Shown here: positions 27,232 to 34,709 of the stretch, in pieces
Layout of the letters: every line of letters begins with the position of its first letter
How positions within the stretch are numbered: position 1 is the stretch's first letter
Assembly (NCBI GenBank): GCA_026391945.1
Contig: JAPLDA010000007.1
Coordinates: forward strand, 1-49,038
DNA: 49,038 nucleotides
From: Bacteroidota bacterium
Lineage (GTDB): Bacteria > Bacteroidota > Bacteroidia > AKYH767-A > 2013-40CM-41-45
Direction of reading: 5' to 3'
Translations under genes and position numbers: made by a program
Notes under the pieces: generated by a model
Databases searched by the model: none
What the model was told of the DNA's origin: nothing
The model's input: only the letters and a program-made list of their open reading frames with translations

Positions 27232-28902
27232 ATGAACATCGATAAAATACTCGTTTCCATTTTTCAGCGCGCATTCAAATCGATGACGGATGAGATGAGC
27301 ATTTCGCTGACGAAAACCACGCGCTCTCCCATCCTCTGCGAAGCGAAGGATTTTGTCACCGGTTTGTATGACGCAAAAGGGCAGATGCTGGAGCAAACGG
27401 AAAATCTTCCCATCCTTTCTTTTTCCCTCGGCCCTGTCTGCAAGGAAATTCTCAGGCAATACGGCAACGAGATCCACGAAGGAGATGTGATCATTCACAA
27501 CGATGTTTTTTCGATGGGAAACCAGAACAACGATGTGGCGATTTTCAAACCGATTTTTTTTGAAAATAATTTGGTGGGATGGTCTGCTGCAAAAGGCCAC
27601 CAGGCCGATATCGGCGGAGCTGTACAAGGCGGGTACAATCCGAATGCGACGGAAGTCTGGCAGGAAGCCATTCGCATTCCGGCGGTGAAGTTGTATGAAA
27701 AAGGAAAATTCAGAAAGGATGTCTGGAATTTAATTTTTGCGAACATACGTTTGCAAATGGTACAGGAAGATATTAAAGCACAGATCGGAGCCTGCACATT
27801 GGGAGAAAGAAGACTGCAGACATTTGTCGGGAAATACGGGCTGGAAATTTTCGAGGCACACAAGCAGGCCTTGTTTGACTCCACCGAAAAAATGATGCGT
27901 GCAGAAATAAAAGCCATTCCCGATGGTGTGTACACCGGCGGAAGCATGGTGTATTACGACGGGAAGCACAAGGGCAGCAAATTCCCGATCAAAACAAAAA
28001 TCACCGTTGAAAATGAAAACATCATTTTCGATTTTTCAAAATCATCACCGCAAACCAAAGGATTTGTAAACGGAACATACACATCTACCTGTTCGGCCAT
28101 TACCCTTACCTTTTTGCAAATGGTGAATCCAAACATTCCGCATAACGAAGGAATGATCAAGCCGCTGAAATACATCGTTCCCGAAGGTACCATCCTTCAT
28201 GCATCGTATCCTGCCGCCACCACGTTTGGAAATCACCTCTGTCCGCAGGTGGCCGATGCGATTTTCAAAGCGCTTGGGCCGGCCATCCCGGAAAAAGTAA
28301 CGGCTGGGTGGAATCATTTGCTCTGTTCACTTTTTACCGGCTCACATCCGCGCACCGGAAAAAAATATGTGGATATCTGTTTCCTCGGGATGAAGGGTGG
28401 AAGCGGCGCACTGAAAGGCGATGACGGGTATGATCACATCGGGATGATAGACGCTTCAGGCGGTGTGCTCGACCAGGATTATGAAATGTATGAACAGCAA
28501 ACGCCGCACATGATTTTGCAGCATGAATATTTGTGCGATTCAGGCGGCGCCGGCCAATGGCGCGGCGGTTTGGGAACGGAAACAAAAATTTTATTAAAAA
28601 GTGATAACACGACCATGGTGGTGTTCGGTGACGGCGACGTTGAGCCAAACTACGGATTGTTTGGTGGGAAGGGAAGTGTGTTGAATAAAATTGAATTGAA
28701 ATATAGGAACGGAAAAAAAGTAATTCCAAAGAGTAAAGACATCATCCATGGAATTCCTGACCTCACCTTGTATTCTCAAATTGCAGGCGGCGGCGGTGGC
28801 TATGGCAACCCTAAAAAAAGAGCGAAAGAAAAAGTATTGCAGGATGTAAAGAACGGAGTGGTCTCCAAAAAAGCGGCGGAGAAACTTTATGGAGTAAAAT
28901 AA
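27232..28902 (+). CDS. Hydantoinase/oxoprolinase-type subunit B
   Basis: HyuB-like partner of the preceding gene, 556 residues, normal length. Landmarks are SMTDEMSISLTKTTRSPILCEAKDF-type N-terminal sequence, the family's HNDPFxGGTH-like block written HNDVFSMGNQNNDVAIF, and KGHQADIGGAVQGGYNP, which likely forms part of the active site. The C-terminal CDSGGAGQWRGGLGTE is typical. The two subunits together would open the oxindole ring at the cost of ATP. An acetophenone-carboxylase-like reaction is the alternative, but no biotin-type or extra subunit is present. An 85-base spacer separates it from subunit A. Confidence 0.9.
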   Translation: MNIDKILVSIFQRAFKSMTDEMSISLTKTTRSPILCEAKDFVTGLYDAKGQMLEQTENLPILSFSLGPVCKEILRQYGNEIHEGDVIIHNDVFSMGNQNNDVAIFKPIFFENNLVGWSAAKGHQADIGGAVQGGYNPNATEVWQEAIRIPAVKLYEKGKFRKDVWNLIFANIRLQMVQEDIKAQIGACTLGERRLQTFVGKYGLEIFEAHKQALFDSTEKMMRAEIKAIPDGVYTGGSMVYYDGKHKGSKFPIKTKITVENENIIFDFSKSSPQTKGFVNGTYTSTCSAITLTFLQMVNPNIPHNEGMIKPLKYIVPEGTILHASYPAATTFGNHLCPQVADAIFKALGPAIPEKVTAGWNHLLCSLFTGSHPRTGKKYVDICFLGMKGGSGALKGDDGYDHIGMIDASGGVLDQDYEMYEQQTPHMILQHEYLCDSGGAGQWRGGLGTETKILLKSDNTTMVVFGDGDVEPNYGLFGGKGSVLNKIELKYRNGKKVIPKSKDIIHGIPDLTLYSQIAGGGGGYGNPKKRAKEKVLQDVKNGVVSKKAAEKLYGVK

Positions 28903-28906
28903 TAGC

Positions 28907-28980
28907 TACGAATTACAAATGGGCGAATTACGAATCTACGAATGAAGGCAAACAACAAGTTAGTTGTTTAACACATTCGT
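28907..28980. repeat. Hairpin repeat, copy 2
   Basis: Several ACGAAT units (28907-28944) are followed by a compound hairpin. ACGAATG (28938-28944) pairs with CATTCGT (28974-28980), and AACAAC (28951-28956) pairs with GTTGTT (28963-28968). It fills most of the gap between the hydantoinase B gene and the RidA-like gene. Confidence 0.6.
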
Positions 28981-28994
28981 TAATAATTTTAATC

Positions 28995-29429
28995 ATGAGT
29001 CATCAAACCATATTGCCTGACGGCTGGCCAACACCCAAAGGATATTTGAACGGAATCCTGGCTGAAAAGGGAAGAGTTCTTTTTTTGGCTGGACAGGTTG
29101 GCTGGACAGAAGAAGAGAAATTTGCCAGCGAAAAACTGGTTCCGCAATTTGAACAGGCGCTGAAAAATATTTTGGCCATTGTAACAAAGGCAGGAGGGAA
29201 GGCAGAAGACATTTGCAAGATGACTTGTTTTTGTAAAGACAGGAATCAATACCTGGAAAACAGAAAAGAACTGGGTGCAGTCTGGAAAAAAATCATGGGA
29301 AAACATTATCCATGCATGAGTATGATTTTCGTTGTTGACTTACTGGATCATCCTGCACTTATTGAAATAGAAGCTACCGCTGTAATACTTACCAATAACA
29401 AAGAACGAATTACGAATGAATACGAATAA
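28995..29429 (+). CDS. RidA/YjgF-family protein with altered active site
   Basis: RidA proteins deaminate reactive enamine/imine intermediates, especially those arising around PLP enzymes. The 144-residue product has the fold's landmarks (LFLAGQVGW, QFEQALKNILAIVTKAGGKAEDI, IEIEATAVIL). The arginine that most active members carry (in YPARxT) is replaced: the segment reads YPCMSM, with Met108 at the Arg position. The downstream glutamate (EIEA) is kept. The protein may thus bind rather than deaminate, or act on an unusual substrate such as an aminoaryl compound. The last ten or so residues (NKERITNEYE) are encoded by the hairpin repeat that begins in the gene's 3' end and look like an added tail. 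Confidence 0.85.
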   Translation: MSHQTILPDGWPTPKGYLNGILAEKGRVLFLAGQVGWTEEEKFASEKLVPQFEQALKNILAIVTKAGGKAEDICKMTCFCKDRNQYLENRKELGAVWKKIMGKHYPCMSMIFVVDLLDHPALIEIEATAVILTNNKERITNEYE

Positions 29430-29537
29430 TCGAATGATGAAACAGAGGGTATATAGAGAGGGTTCGGGTTATCATAAATTGTTTTTTATGATTCGTAAAT
29501 TAGTAATGATTTGTAATTCGAAAATTCGTAATTTGTA
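29404..29537. repeat. Hairpin repeat, copy 3, overlapping the RidA-like 3' end
   Basis: AATTACGAAT at 29408-29417, inside the RidA-like reading frame, has its perfect reverse complement ATTCGTAATT at 29524-29533. Further units (TACGAAT, ATTCGTAA, GTAATTCG at 29513-29520) fill the space. It ends just before the acyl-CoA dehydrogenase start at 29543. Confidence 0.75.
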
Positions 29538-29542
29538 GTACC

Positions 29543-30694
29543 ATGGACTTTGAATTAACCGACATACAAAAACAAATTCAGCAAACCTTTCGCGATTTCA
29601 CATTGAGGAAAGTAAAACCTGTAGCGGCCAAGCTGGATGAAGAGAAAATATTTCCAACGAAACTTTTCAAAGAAGCCGGCGAACTTGGTTTTTTCGGAAT
29701 GCGTTATCCCGAAAGTGCCGGAGGAAGCGGCCTTGATATTACTTCGTACTGTCTTGCCGTCATGGAACTGGCGAGGGGATCACTTTCACTGGCTGTTTCA
29801 TGTACCATGCAGTCACTGATGGGGACATTTTTTTTATTTCGTTTTGGTGATGAGGAGATCAGAAAAAAATATTTCATTGAAGCATTGAAAGGAAAAAAAA
29901 TCGGTGCTATCTGTATGACAGAGCCCAATGCCGGCAGCGACCTGTTCGGAATAAAATCGGTTGCGAAGATTACGGAGGACGGTTTCGTTTTAAACGGGCA
30001 GAAGACATGGGTGACCTCTGCACCCGTCGCTGATTTTTTTACCGTACTCGCCAGGACCAGTCCCGATGAACACCAGCCGGTAACGCAAACCGGTCTTTCC
30101 ATATTTTTTGTTCCCGCCAACCTCGAAGGAGTGATGATCGGGAAGACCATCGAAAAACTCGGGGTGTGCGGTTCCCTTACCAGTGAAGTCAGTTTTTCAG
30201 ATGTAAAACTTCCGAAGAATTATTTGCTGGGAGAGATTGGAAGCGGAACAAAATGCCTGATGGAGATTCTTGCTGAAATACGAATTATGACAGCGGCACT
30301 TGCCATTGGTGTTGCCACCGCGGCTTTTGAGGATGCTGTTGAATATTCCAAAACGCGTGAGCAATTCGGCAAAACGATCGGAACCTTCCAGGCGATAAAA
30401 ATGAAATTGGCCGACATGGCCGTGCAACTGGAAACGGCGAAGCATTATGTTTTTTATGCAGCATGGCTCAGCGAAAAAAATCTTCCACGCCAGAAAGAAT
30501 CCATGATAGCCAAGTTGTATGCATCTGAATGCGCGAACTCCATTTGTGACCAGGCGACACGTGTTTTCGCTTCGTATGGTTTTGCCATGGAATATCCCGT
30601 GCAGCGCTACTTCCGTGATGCCAGGTTTACACTGATCGGCGGCGGAACATCAGAGATTTTAAAAAACAATATTGGAAAAGAATTGGGATTATAA
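29543..30694 (+). CDS. Acyl-CoA dehydrogenase lacking the usual catalytic Glu (probable decarboxylating type)
   Basis: This 383-residue FAD enzyme of the acyl-CoA dehydrogenase family has the landmarks MTEPNAGSD, TWVTSAPVADFFTVLAR, TREQFGKTIGTFQAIK and VFASYGFAMEYPVQRYFRDAR. The catalytic base normally sits in (Y)EGT near the C-terminus. Here that segment is IGGGTSEIL, with Gly367 in place of Glu. The alternative base position used by isovaleryl-CoA dehydrogenase (Glu just before the helix arginine) is Ile in ILAEIRIM. Loss of the base fits an enzyme in which release of CO2 replaces proton removal, as known for the benzylmalonyl-CoA dehydrogenase IaaF of auxin degradation. The proposed reaction is (2-aminobenzyl)malonyl-CoA to 2-aminocinnamoyl-CoA plus CO2. 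No ETF genes are nearby. Confidence 0.88.
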   Translation: MDFELTDIQKQIQQTFRDFTLRKVKPVAAKLDEEKIFPTKLFKEAGELGFFGMRYPESAGGSGLDITSYCLAVMELARGSLSLAVSCTMQSLMGTFFLFRFGDEEIRKKYFIEALKGKKIGAICMTEPNAGSDLFGIKSVAKITEDGFVLNGQKTWVTSAPVADFFTVLARTSPDEHQPVTQTGLSIFFVPANLEGVMIGKTIEKLGVCGSLTSEVSFSDVKLPKNYLLGEIGSGTKCLMEILAEIRIMTAALAIGVATAAFEDAVEYSKTREQFGKTIGTFQAIKMKLADMAVQLETAKHYVFYAAWLSEKNLPRQKESMIAKLYASECANSICDQATRVFASYGFAMEYPVQRYFRDARFTLIGGGTSEILKNNIGKELGL

Positions 30695-30752
30695 ACAGGT
30701 ACGAATGTCAGATCTTAAAATTTAATTTTCATAAAACAATTCGACGCAGGTG

Positions 30753-31877
30753 ATGGAAATGAAACAAATTGAAAAGAGGCTGATCATGGATGGTTCTGAA
30801 CTCATCGTGGAATCGTTAGCCCGGTCAGGCGCTGATGTTTTTATCGGCTACCCGATCACACCGGCCAACCTTATTTATTCTTATTCCCATGAACGGTTCC
30901 CGTCGTTCTTTGCTGCTCCCGATGAAATCTCCACGCTTCAGTGGATGTGCGGATTTTCAGCGTCAGGAAAATTTCCTGTAACTGCCTCGTCGTTCCCTGG
31001 CTTTGCGCTAATGCTTGAATCGGTGAACATGGCATACATGATGGAATTGCCGATGCTGATCATCCTGGTGCAGCGCCTCGGCCCGGCAACAGGAACGGCT
31101 ACGTGCGGCGCGCAGGGTGATCTCGCCTTGCTGAACGGAATGATATCCGGCGGATTTTCTTTGCCTGTCATCAGCATCAGCAGCATGAAAGATTGCTGGG
31201 AACTGCCGAACAAGGCAATGAAAATGGCCATCGATCTCAGAACACCTGTCGTGTTGCTTACTTCCAAAGAAGAGATCATGACGCTGGCAGGGTTCTCCAT
31301 ATCGCAACTCCCGGAAATCAATTTGATCAAACGAAACTATTATTCCGGCAGTGAAACATTTGTTCCTTATCAAACGGATGATTCGCTTGTCCCGGAATTC
31401 CTGCCCGTTGGAAACACTTACCACCAGGTTCGTTTTACTGCATCTACCCACGACAAAAAGGGAATCATTCAGAATACTTCCAAAGAAGCCATTGATAATA
31501 CGAAACGCCTGGAATACAAACACCGGCAGAATCTTGAACATCATTTGTATTATGAATATGACCGGCAAAGCGGAGCGGATACACTCATCATTTCCTATGG
31601 AATCACCGCTTCAGCAGCAAGGGAAGCTGCCAGGTTGTTAAGAGCGGACGGAAAAAAAATTTCCCTGTTGATTCCGAAAACGTTGTTGCCGGTTTCACCC
31701 GCATACTTCGAAATAATGAACGGGTATGAAAAAGTGGTGATCGCTGAAGAGAATCTTTCAGGTCAGTATAGGAATATACTCTTTGGAGAATGCGGAAATA
31801 AAAATGTCGTTGGAGTAAACGGAATTGCAGAAATGATTACTCCTTCAAGAATTATTGATGAAATTATTAACATATAA
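30753..31877 (+). CDS. 2-Oxoacid:ferredoxin oxidoreductase, alpha subunit
   Basis: This is the pyrimidine-binding alpha subunit of a thiamine-diphosphate 2-oxoacid:ferredoxin oxidoreductase of the PorA/KorA/VorB group, 374 residues from the ATG at 30753. The GTG at 30750 is an alternative start. Landmarks are IMDGSELIVESLARSGADVFIGYPITPA, the domain interface AAPDEISTLQWMCGFSASGKF, and RLGPATGTATCGAQGDL. It pairs with the beta-gamma fusion that follows. Such enzymes make acyl-CoA and reduced ferredoxin from 2-oxoacids. The substrate is unclear: it may be an aryl-pyruvate, a branched-chain 2-oxoacid or 2-oxoglutarate. It is a second system beside IorA/IorB in the same operon, perhaps there to supply low-potential electrons. 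Confidence 0.85.
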   Translation: MEMKQIEKRLIMDGSELIVESLARSGADVFIGYPITPANLIYSYSHERFPSFFAAPDEISTLQWMCGFSASGKFPVTASSFPGFALMLESVNMAYMMELPMLIILVQRLGPATGTATCGAQGDLALLNGMISGGFSLPVISISSMKDCWELPNKAMKMAIDLRTPVVLLTSKEEIMTLAGFSISQLPEINLIKRNYYSGSETFVPYQTDDSLVPEFLPVGNTYHQVRFTASTHDKKGIIQNTSKEAIDNTKRLEYKHRQNLEHHLYYEYDRQSGADTLIISYGITASAAREAARLLRADGKKISLLIPKTLLPVSPAYFEIMNGYEKVVIAEENLSGQYRNILFGECGNKNVVGVNGIAEMITPSRIIDEIINI

Positions 31878-31880
31878 CTA

Positions 31881-31956
31881 CTAATTACGAGTAAGCCAAT
31901 TACGAATGATGAAATCGATACAAACTCACGTACGATTCGTAATTCGAAAATTTCAT
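31881..31956. repeat. Hairpin repeat, copy 4 (clearest form)
   Basis: AATTACGAAT at 31898-31907 and ATTCGTAATT at 31935-31944 form a perfect 10-bp inverted pair with a 27-base loop. Further partial units lie on both sides. It fills the spacer between the alpha and beta-gamma oxidoreductase genes. Confidence 0.75.
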
Positions 31957-31983
31957 AATGGGTAGGAATATAAAAGACGATAC

Positions 31984-33303
31984 ATGAAAGACTTTTTAAC
32001 CGACGCTGCTTTGCCATTCTGTAAGGGATGCGGTCATAACCACGTCGCCGTGAATACGGAAAAAGCATTGCAGCTTCTGGGATACGATCCTTTGAATGTG
32101 GTGCTGGTCACGGATATCGGTTGTCACGGCATCATCGACAAATCTTTTTTAACACATACGGTTCACGGGCTTCATGGCCGTTCCGTTGCGCTGGCAACGG
32201 GTATTTCAGCAGCGCTGAACGATCCCGGAAAAAAAGTGATTGTATTCATCGGCGACGGCGGAGCAACGATCGGCATGCAACATTTGATTGATGCGGCACA
32301 CAATGGTTTTAACATGACCGTTGTGATTCATAATAACATGCTCTATGGAATGACCGGAGGGCAACCCAGTGAATTCACGCCTTCCGGATTTAAAACTCCG
32401 ACCTTGCCCGAAGGTGGAACGAAAACCGGTTATGATATCTGTAAAATCATTTCCGCTGTGGATGGTGTGTCGTATGTAAGCCGCCTCGAAGGGATTTCTG
32501 ATTTTTCAGAACCGTTAGCAGAAGCATTTTCAAGAAAAGGATTCTCATTGGTTGAAGTGATGGAAATCTGTCCGAGCTATGGAGTAAAATCAAATCCAGG
32601 GATGAAACTTTCCAACGTGGTGGAAAACGCAGGGCTCTCCATAAAAAAATTCGTTGACAAAGAAACCGAAGTATATAAAACCGGAATTAAAAAAGATCTT
32701 CAGCCGCTTTTCAGCGAGAGCGATGCCATTGTAACTTTATTTCCGACGAAGCTGGAAAAGCCGGTTCGCCTGATGCTGTGCGGCTCTGCCGGTGAAGGAG
32801 TCCAGGCCGCTGCAGAATTTTTATTGAAGGCGGGAATGACTTCCGGATTAAACGGAATCAAAAAGGGAAGTTATCCTGTTACCGTTGGAGTAGGATTTTC
32901 AGCAGCGGAAGTGATCCTGTCGTCGGAAGAAATTTTATATACCGGCTCTCCCAATCCCGACATTCTTTGTGTGACCTCTGCCGATGGACTGGAATACGCC
33001 CGTAAAACGCTTTCCGGAATGAAAGGCGGAAAATTATTCATCGATAGTTCTCTCCAGGTTCCGGAAACGAAAGCAGAAATAATTTCTTTTCCGTTTCGCG
33101 AAAGGGGCGGAGCAAAAAACTCTTCGATCTACGGCATCTTTTATTTGCTGATGAAAACAGGAATGTTTCCGATGGAAGCACTGCTTGGTGTGTTCAACGA
33201 AAATAAAATTGCGAAAAAATTTGATGTGGATAAAATGTTTCAGTTGCTGAATGAGCCGTGGGCTGAAGGAATGAGTGATAAAAAAATGACTGTATCAAAA
33301 TGA
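31984..33303 (+). CDS. 2-Oxoacid:ferredoxin oxidoreductase, beta-gamma fusion
   Basis: This 439-residue protein joins a thiamine-diphosphate-binding beta subunit (about 1-250) to a gamma-type domain (about 260-425). The beta part has the cluster cysteines in FCKGCGHN, DIGCHGIID and EICPSYG. Its thiamine site is GDGGATIGMQH (starts near residue 90) with NNMLYGMTGGQ. The gamma part begins LMLCGSAGEGVQAAAEFL and ends with a short helical tail. No ferredoxin-like delta domain is present, so electrons should leave the single [4Fe-4S] cluster straight to a soluble ferredoxin. The stop overlaps the next start (ATGA at 33300-33303), which points to translational coupling with the thiolase-partner gene. 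Confidence 0.87.
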   Translation: MKDFLTDAALPFCKGCGHNHVAVNTEKALQLLGYDPLNVVLVTDIGCHGIIDKSFLTHTVHGLHGRSVALATGISAALNDPGKKVIVFIGDGGATIGMQHLIDAAHNGFNMTVVIHNNMLYGMTGGQPSEFTPSGFKTPTLPEGGTKTGYDICKIISAVDGVSYVSRLEGISDFSEPLAEAFSRKGFSLVEVMEICPSYGVKSNPGMKLSNVVENAGLSIKKFVDKETEVYKTGIKKDLQPLFSESDAIVTLFPTKLEKPVRLMLCGSAGEGVQAAAEFLLKAGMTSGLNGIKKGSYPVTVGVGFSAAEVILSSEEILYTGSPNPDILCVTSADGLEYARKTLSGMKGGKLFIDSSLQVPETKAEIISFPFRERGGAKNSSIYGIFYLLMKTGMFPMEALLGVFNENKIAKKFDVDKMFQLLNEPWAEGMSDKKMTVSK

Positions 33304-34700
33304 GTGATATCCAATCATACGGAATTGCCTGGCCTCGTTTCAGGATAGAGGATAGCATGCTGAATCCATCAACAGGAAGGAAAGGCGTTACCAGGGCCAT
33401 TTGTTTTTCCGATGAAGATGTGATGACACTTGCTTTTGAATCGTCGATAAATTGTCTGGCAAAATCTCAGATCTCGGATCTAAAATCTCAAATTGATGGT
33501 GTTTTCTTTGCCACCTCATCACCTGTTTTCAGGAACCGGTACCATGCCTCTTTTCTGGCTGACTTATTAAATCTTCCCCAGGGAATTTTGGCTGTTGATT
33601 TTTTAAACTCATCCCGCAGCGGAACGGACGCCTTGTTATTGGCCAATGAGTTGGTGGATACAGGTAAATACCGGAACATCCTGGTTGTTGCTTCTGATGT
33701 TGATTTCCCTTCCATCGGGAAAGAAACAGCTACGTCATTTGGCCACGCAGCATGTTCGGTTTTATTGAGCCGTGAAAAAGGAATGGCGAAGATCACTTCA
33801 GCACAATCATTCAGTTCATCGGTGGCGGAAGAATTTTCTTACAAGAAAAAAAACATTCAGCAGGATCCGAGGTTCAGTCGTGATGCAGGATTTAAAACCA
33901 ACCTGGCTTCAGCTTTGAAAAAATTTGTTTCAACTCCGGCATCGTTTGATGCGGTGATACTGAATTCGCTTTACGCCCGTTTGGCGGGAGCCGTTTTTGC
34001 AAAAGCCGGATTTGAAGAAAGGCAATTTACAAAAGATTCTCTCAGTCAGAAAATCGGAAACACCGACGCTGTTCACGCCCTACTTCTTTTGATGAATGAA
34101 ATGGAAAATGAAAAGAAAAATATTTTATTGGCTGACTATACAAATGGCACCAATTTTTTTGAAATCAAAAATCACTGTTCGCTGACTGAAAAAATTTTAC
34201 AAAACCAACTGCCGGAGTTTGAATTGATAAATTCCTACCAGGATTATTTACTGCTGCGTAAAGCCGGGAATTTCGAATCATTAAAATATGAAACCAAAGA
34301 AATGTTCTCTTCCGAGATGATGTATGAACGTGAGAAGGAATCATTGATTTACCTCGAAGGATTGAAATGCGCTGGCTGCGAAACCGTTTATTACCTGGAG
34401 ACTACACGTTGCAAAAAATGCATGGGCGAAAAATTCTCCGGAGTTCAATTGTCAAAAACCGGAACCGTATATGCCTTCACGCATGAACATTATTTCCCGT
34501 CGTCCTTTCCTCCGATCACCATGGCCGTGGTTGACCTGGATGGAGGAGGAAGAATAACCGTTCAGCAAACCGATACGATGTACCCGGAGAGAAATAAACT
34601 GGAGATCGGTTCAAGAGTAAAACTGGTTTTGAGAAAGATGATAGAGAATGGTTCGAAGCCTGATTACTTCTGGAAAATTGTTCTGATTAATAATTCTTAA
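33300..34700 (+). CDS. HMG-CoA-synthase-like protein fused to DUF35/OB-fold zinc domain
   Basis: This 466-residue protein has a thiolase-superfamily HMG-CoA-synthase-like N-terminal part (about 1-330) and a C-terminal DUF35 module with a rubredoxin-like zinc ribbon (CAGCETVYYLETTRCKKC) and an OB fold (GTVYAFTHEHYFPSSFPP). In the synthase part, the place of the catalytic cysteine reads FLNSSRSGTDAL, with no Cys, so it is probably not a condensing enzyme. DUF35 partners are known to bridge thiolases and HMG-CoA synthases, and the toluene-pathway thiolase BbsAB also needs an OB-fold partner. It most likely forms a complex with the thiolase encoded nine bases downstream. A short in-frame duplication (33461-33490) adds KSQISDLKSQ to a loop. 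Confidence 0.8.
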   Translation: MSDIQSYGIAWPRFRIEDSMLNPSTGRKGVTRAICFSDEDVMTLAFESSINCLAKSQISDLKSQIDGVFFATSSPVFRNRYHASFLADLLNLPQGILAVDFLNSSRSGTDALLLANELVDTGKYRNILVVASDVDFPSIGKETATSFGHAACSVLLSREKGMAKITSAQSFSSSVAEEFSYKKKNIQQDPRFSRDAGFKTNLASALKKFVSTPASFDAVILNSLYARLAGAVFAKAGFEERQFTKDSLSQKIGNTDAVHALLLLMNEMENEKKNILLADYTNGTNFFEIKNHCSLTEKILQNQLPEFELINSYQDYLLLRKAGNFESLKYETKEMFSSEMMYEREKESLIYLEGLKCAGCETVYYLETTRCKKCMGEKFSGVQLSKTGTVYAFTHEHYFPSSFPPITMAVVDLDGGGRITVQQTDTMYPERNKLEIGSRVKLVLRKMIENGSKPDYFWKIVLINNS

Positions 34701-34709
34701 CCCTTCATT

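Noticed and set aside
25020-28902. Hydantoin or 5-oxoproline breakdown, or acetophenone carboxylase
   Set aside because: The family fits all of these, but no hydantoin racemase, carbamoylase or extra carboxylase subunit is present, while all partners of the indoleacetate route are. Kept only as alternatives.
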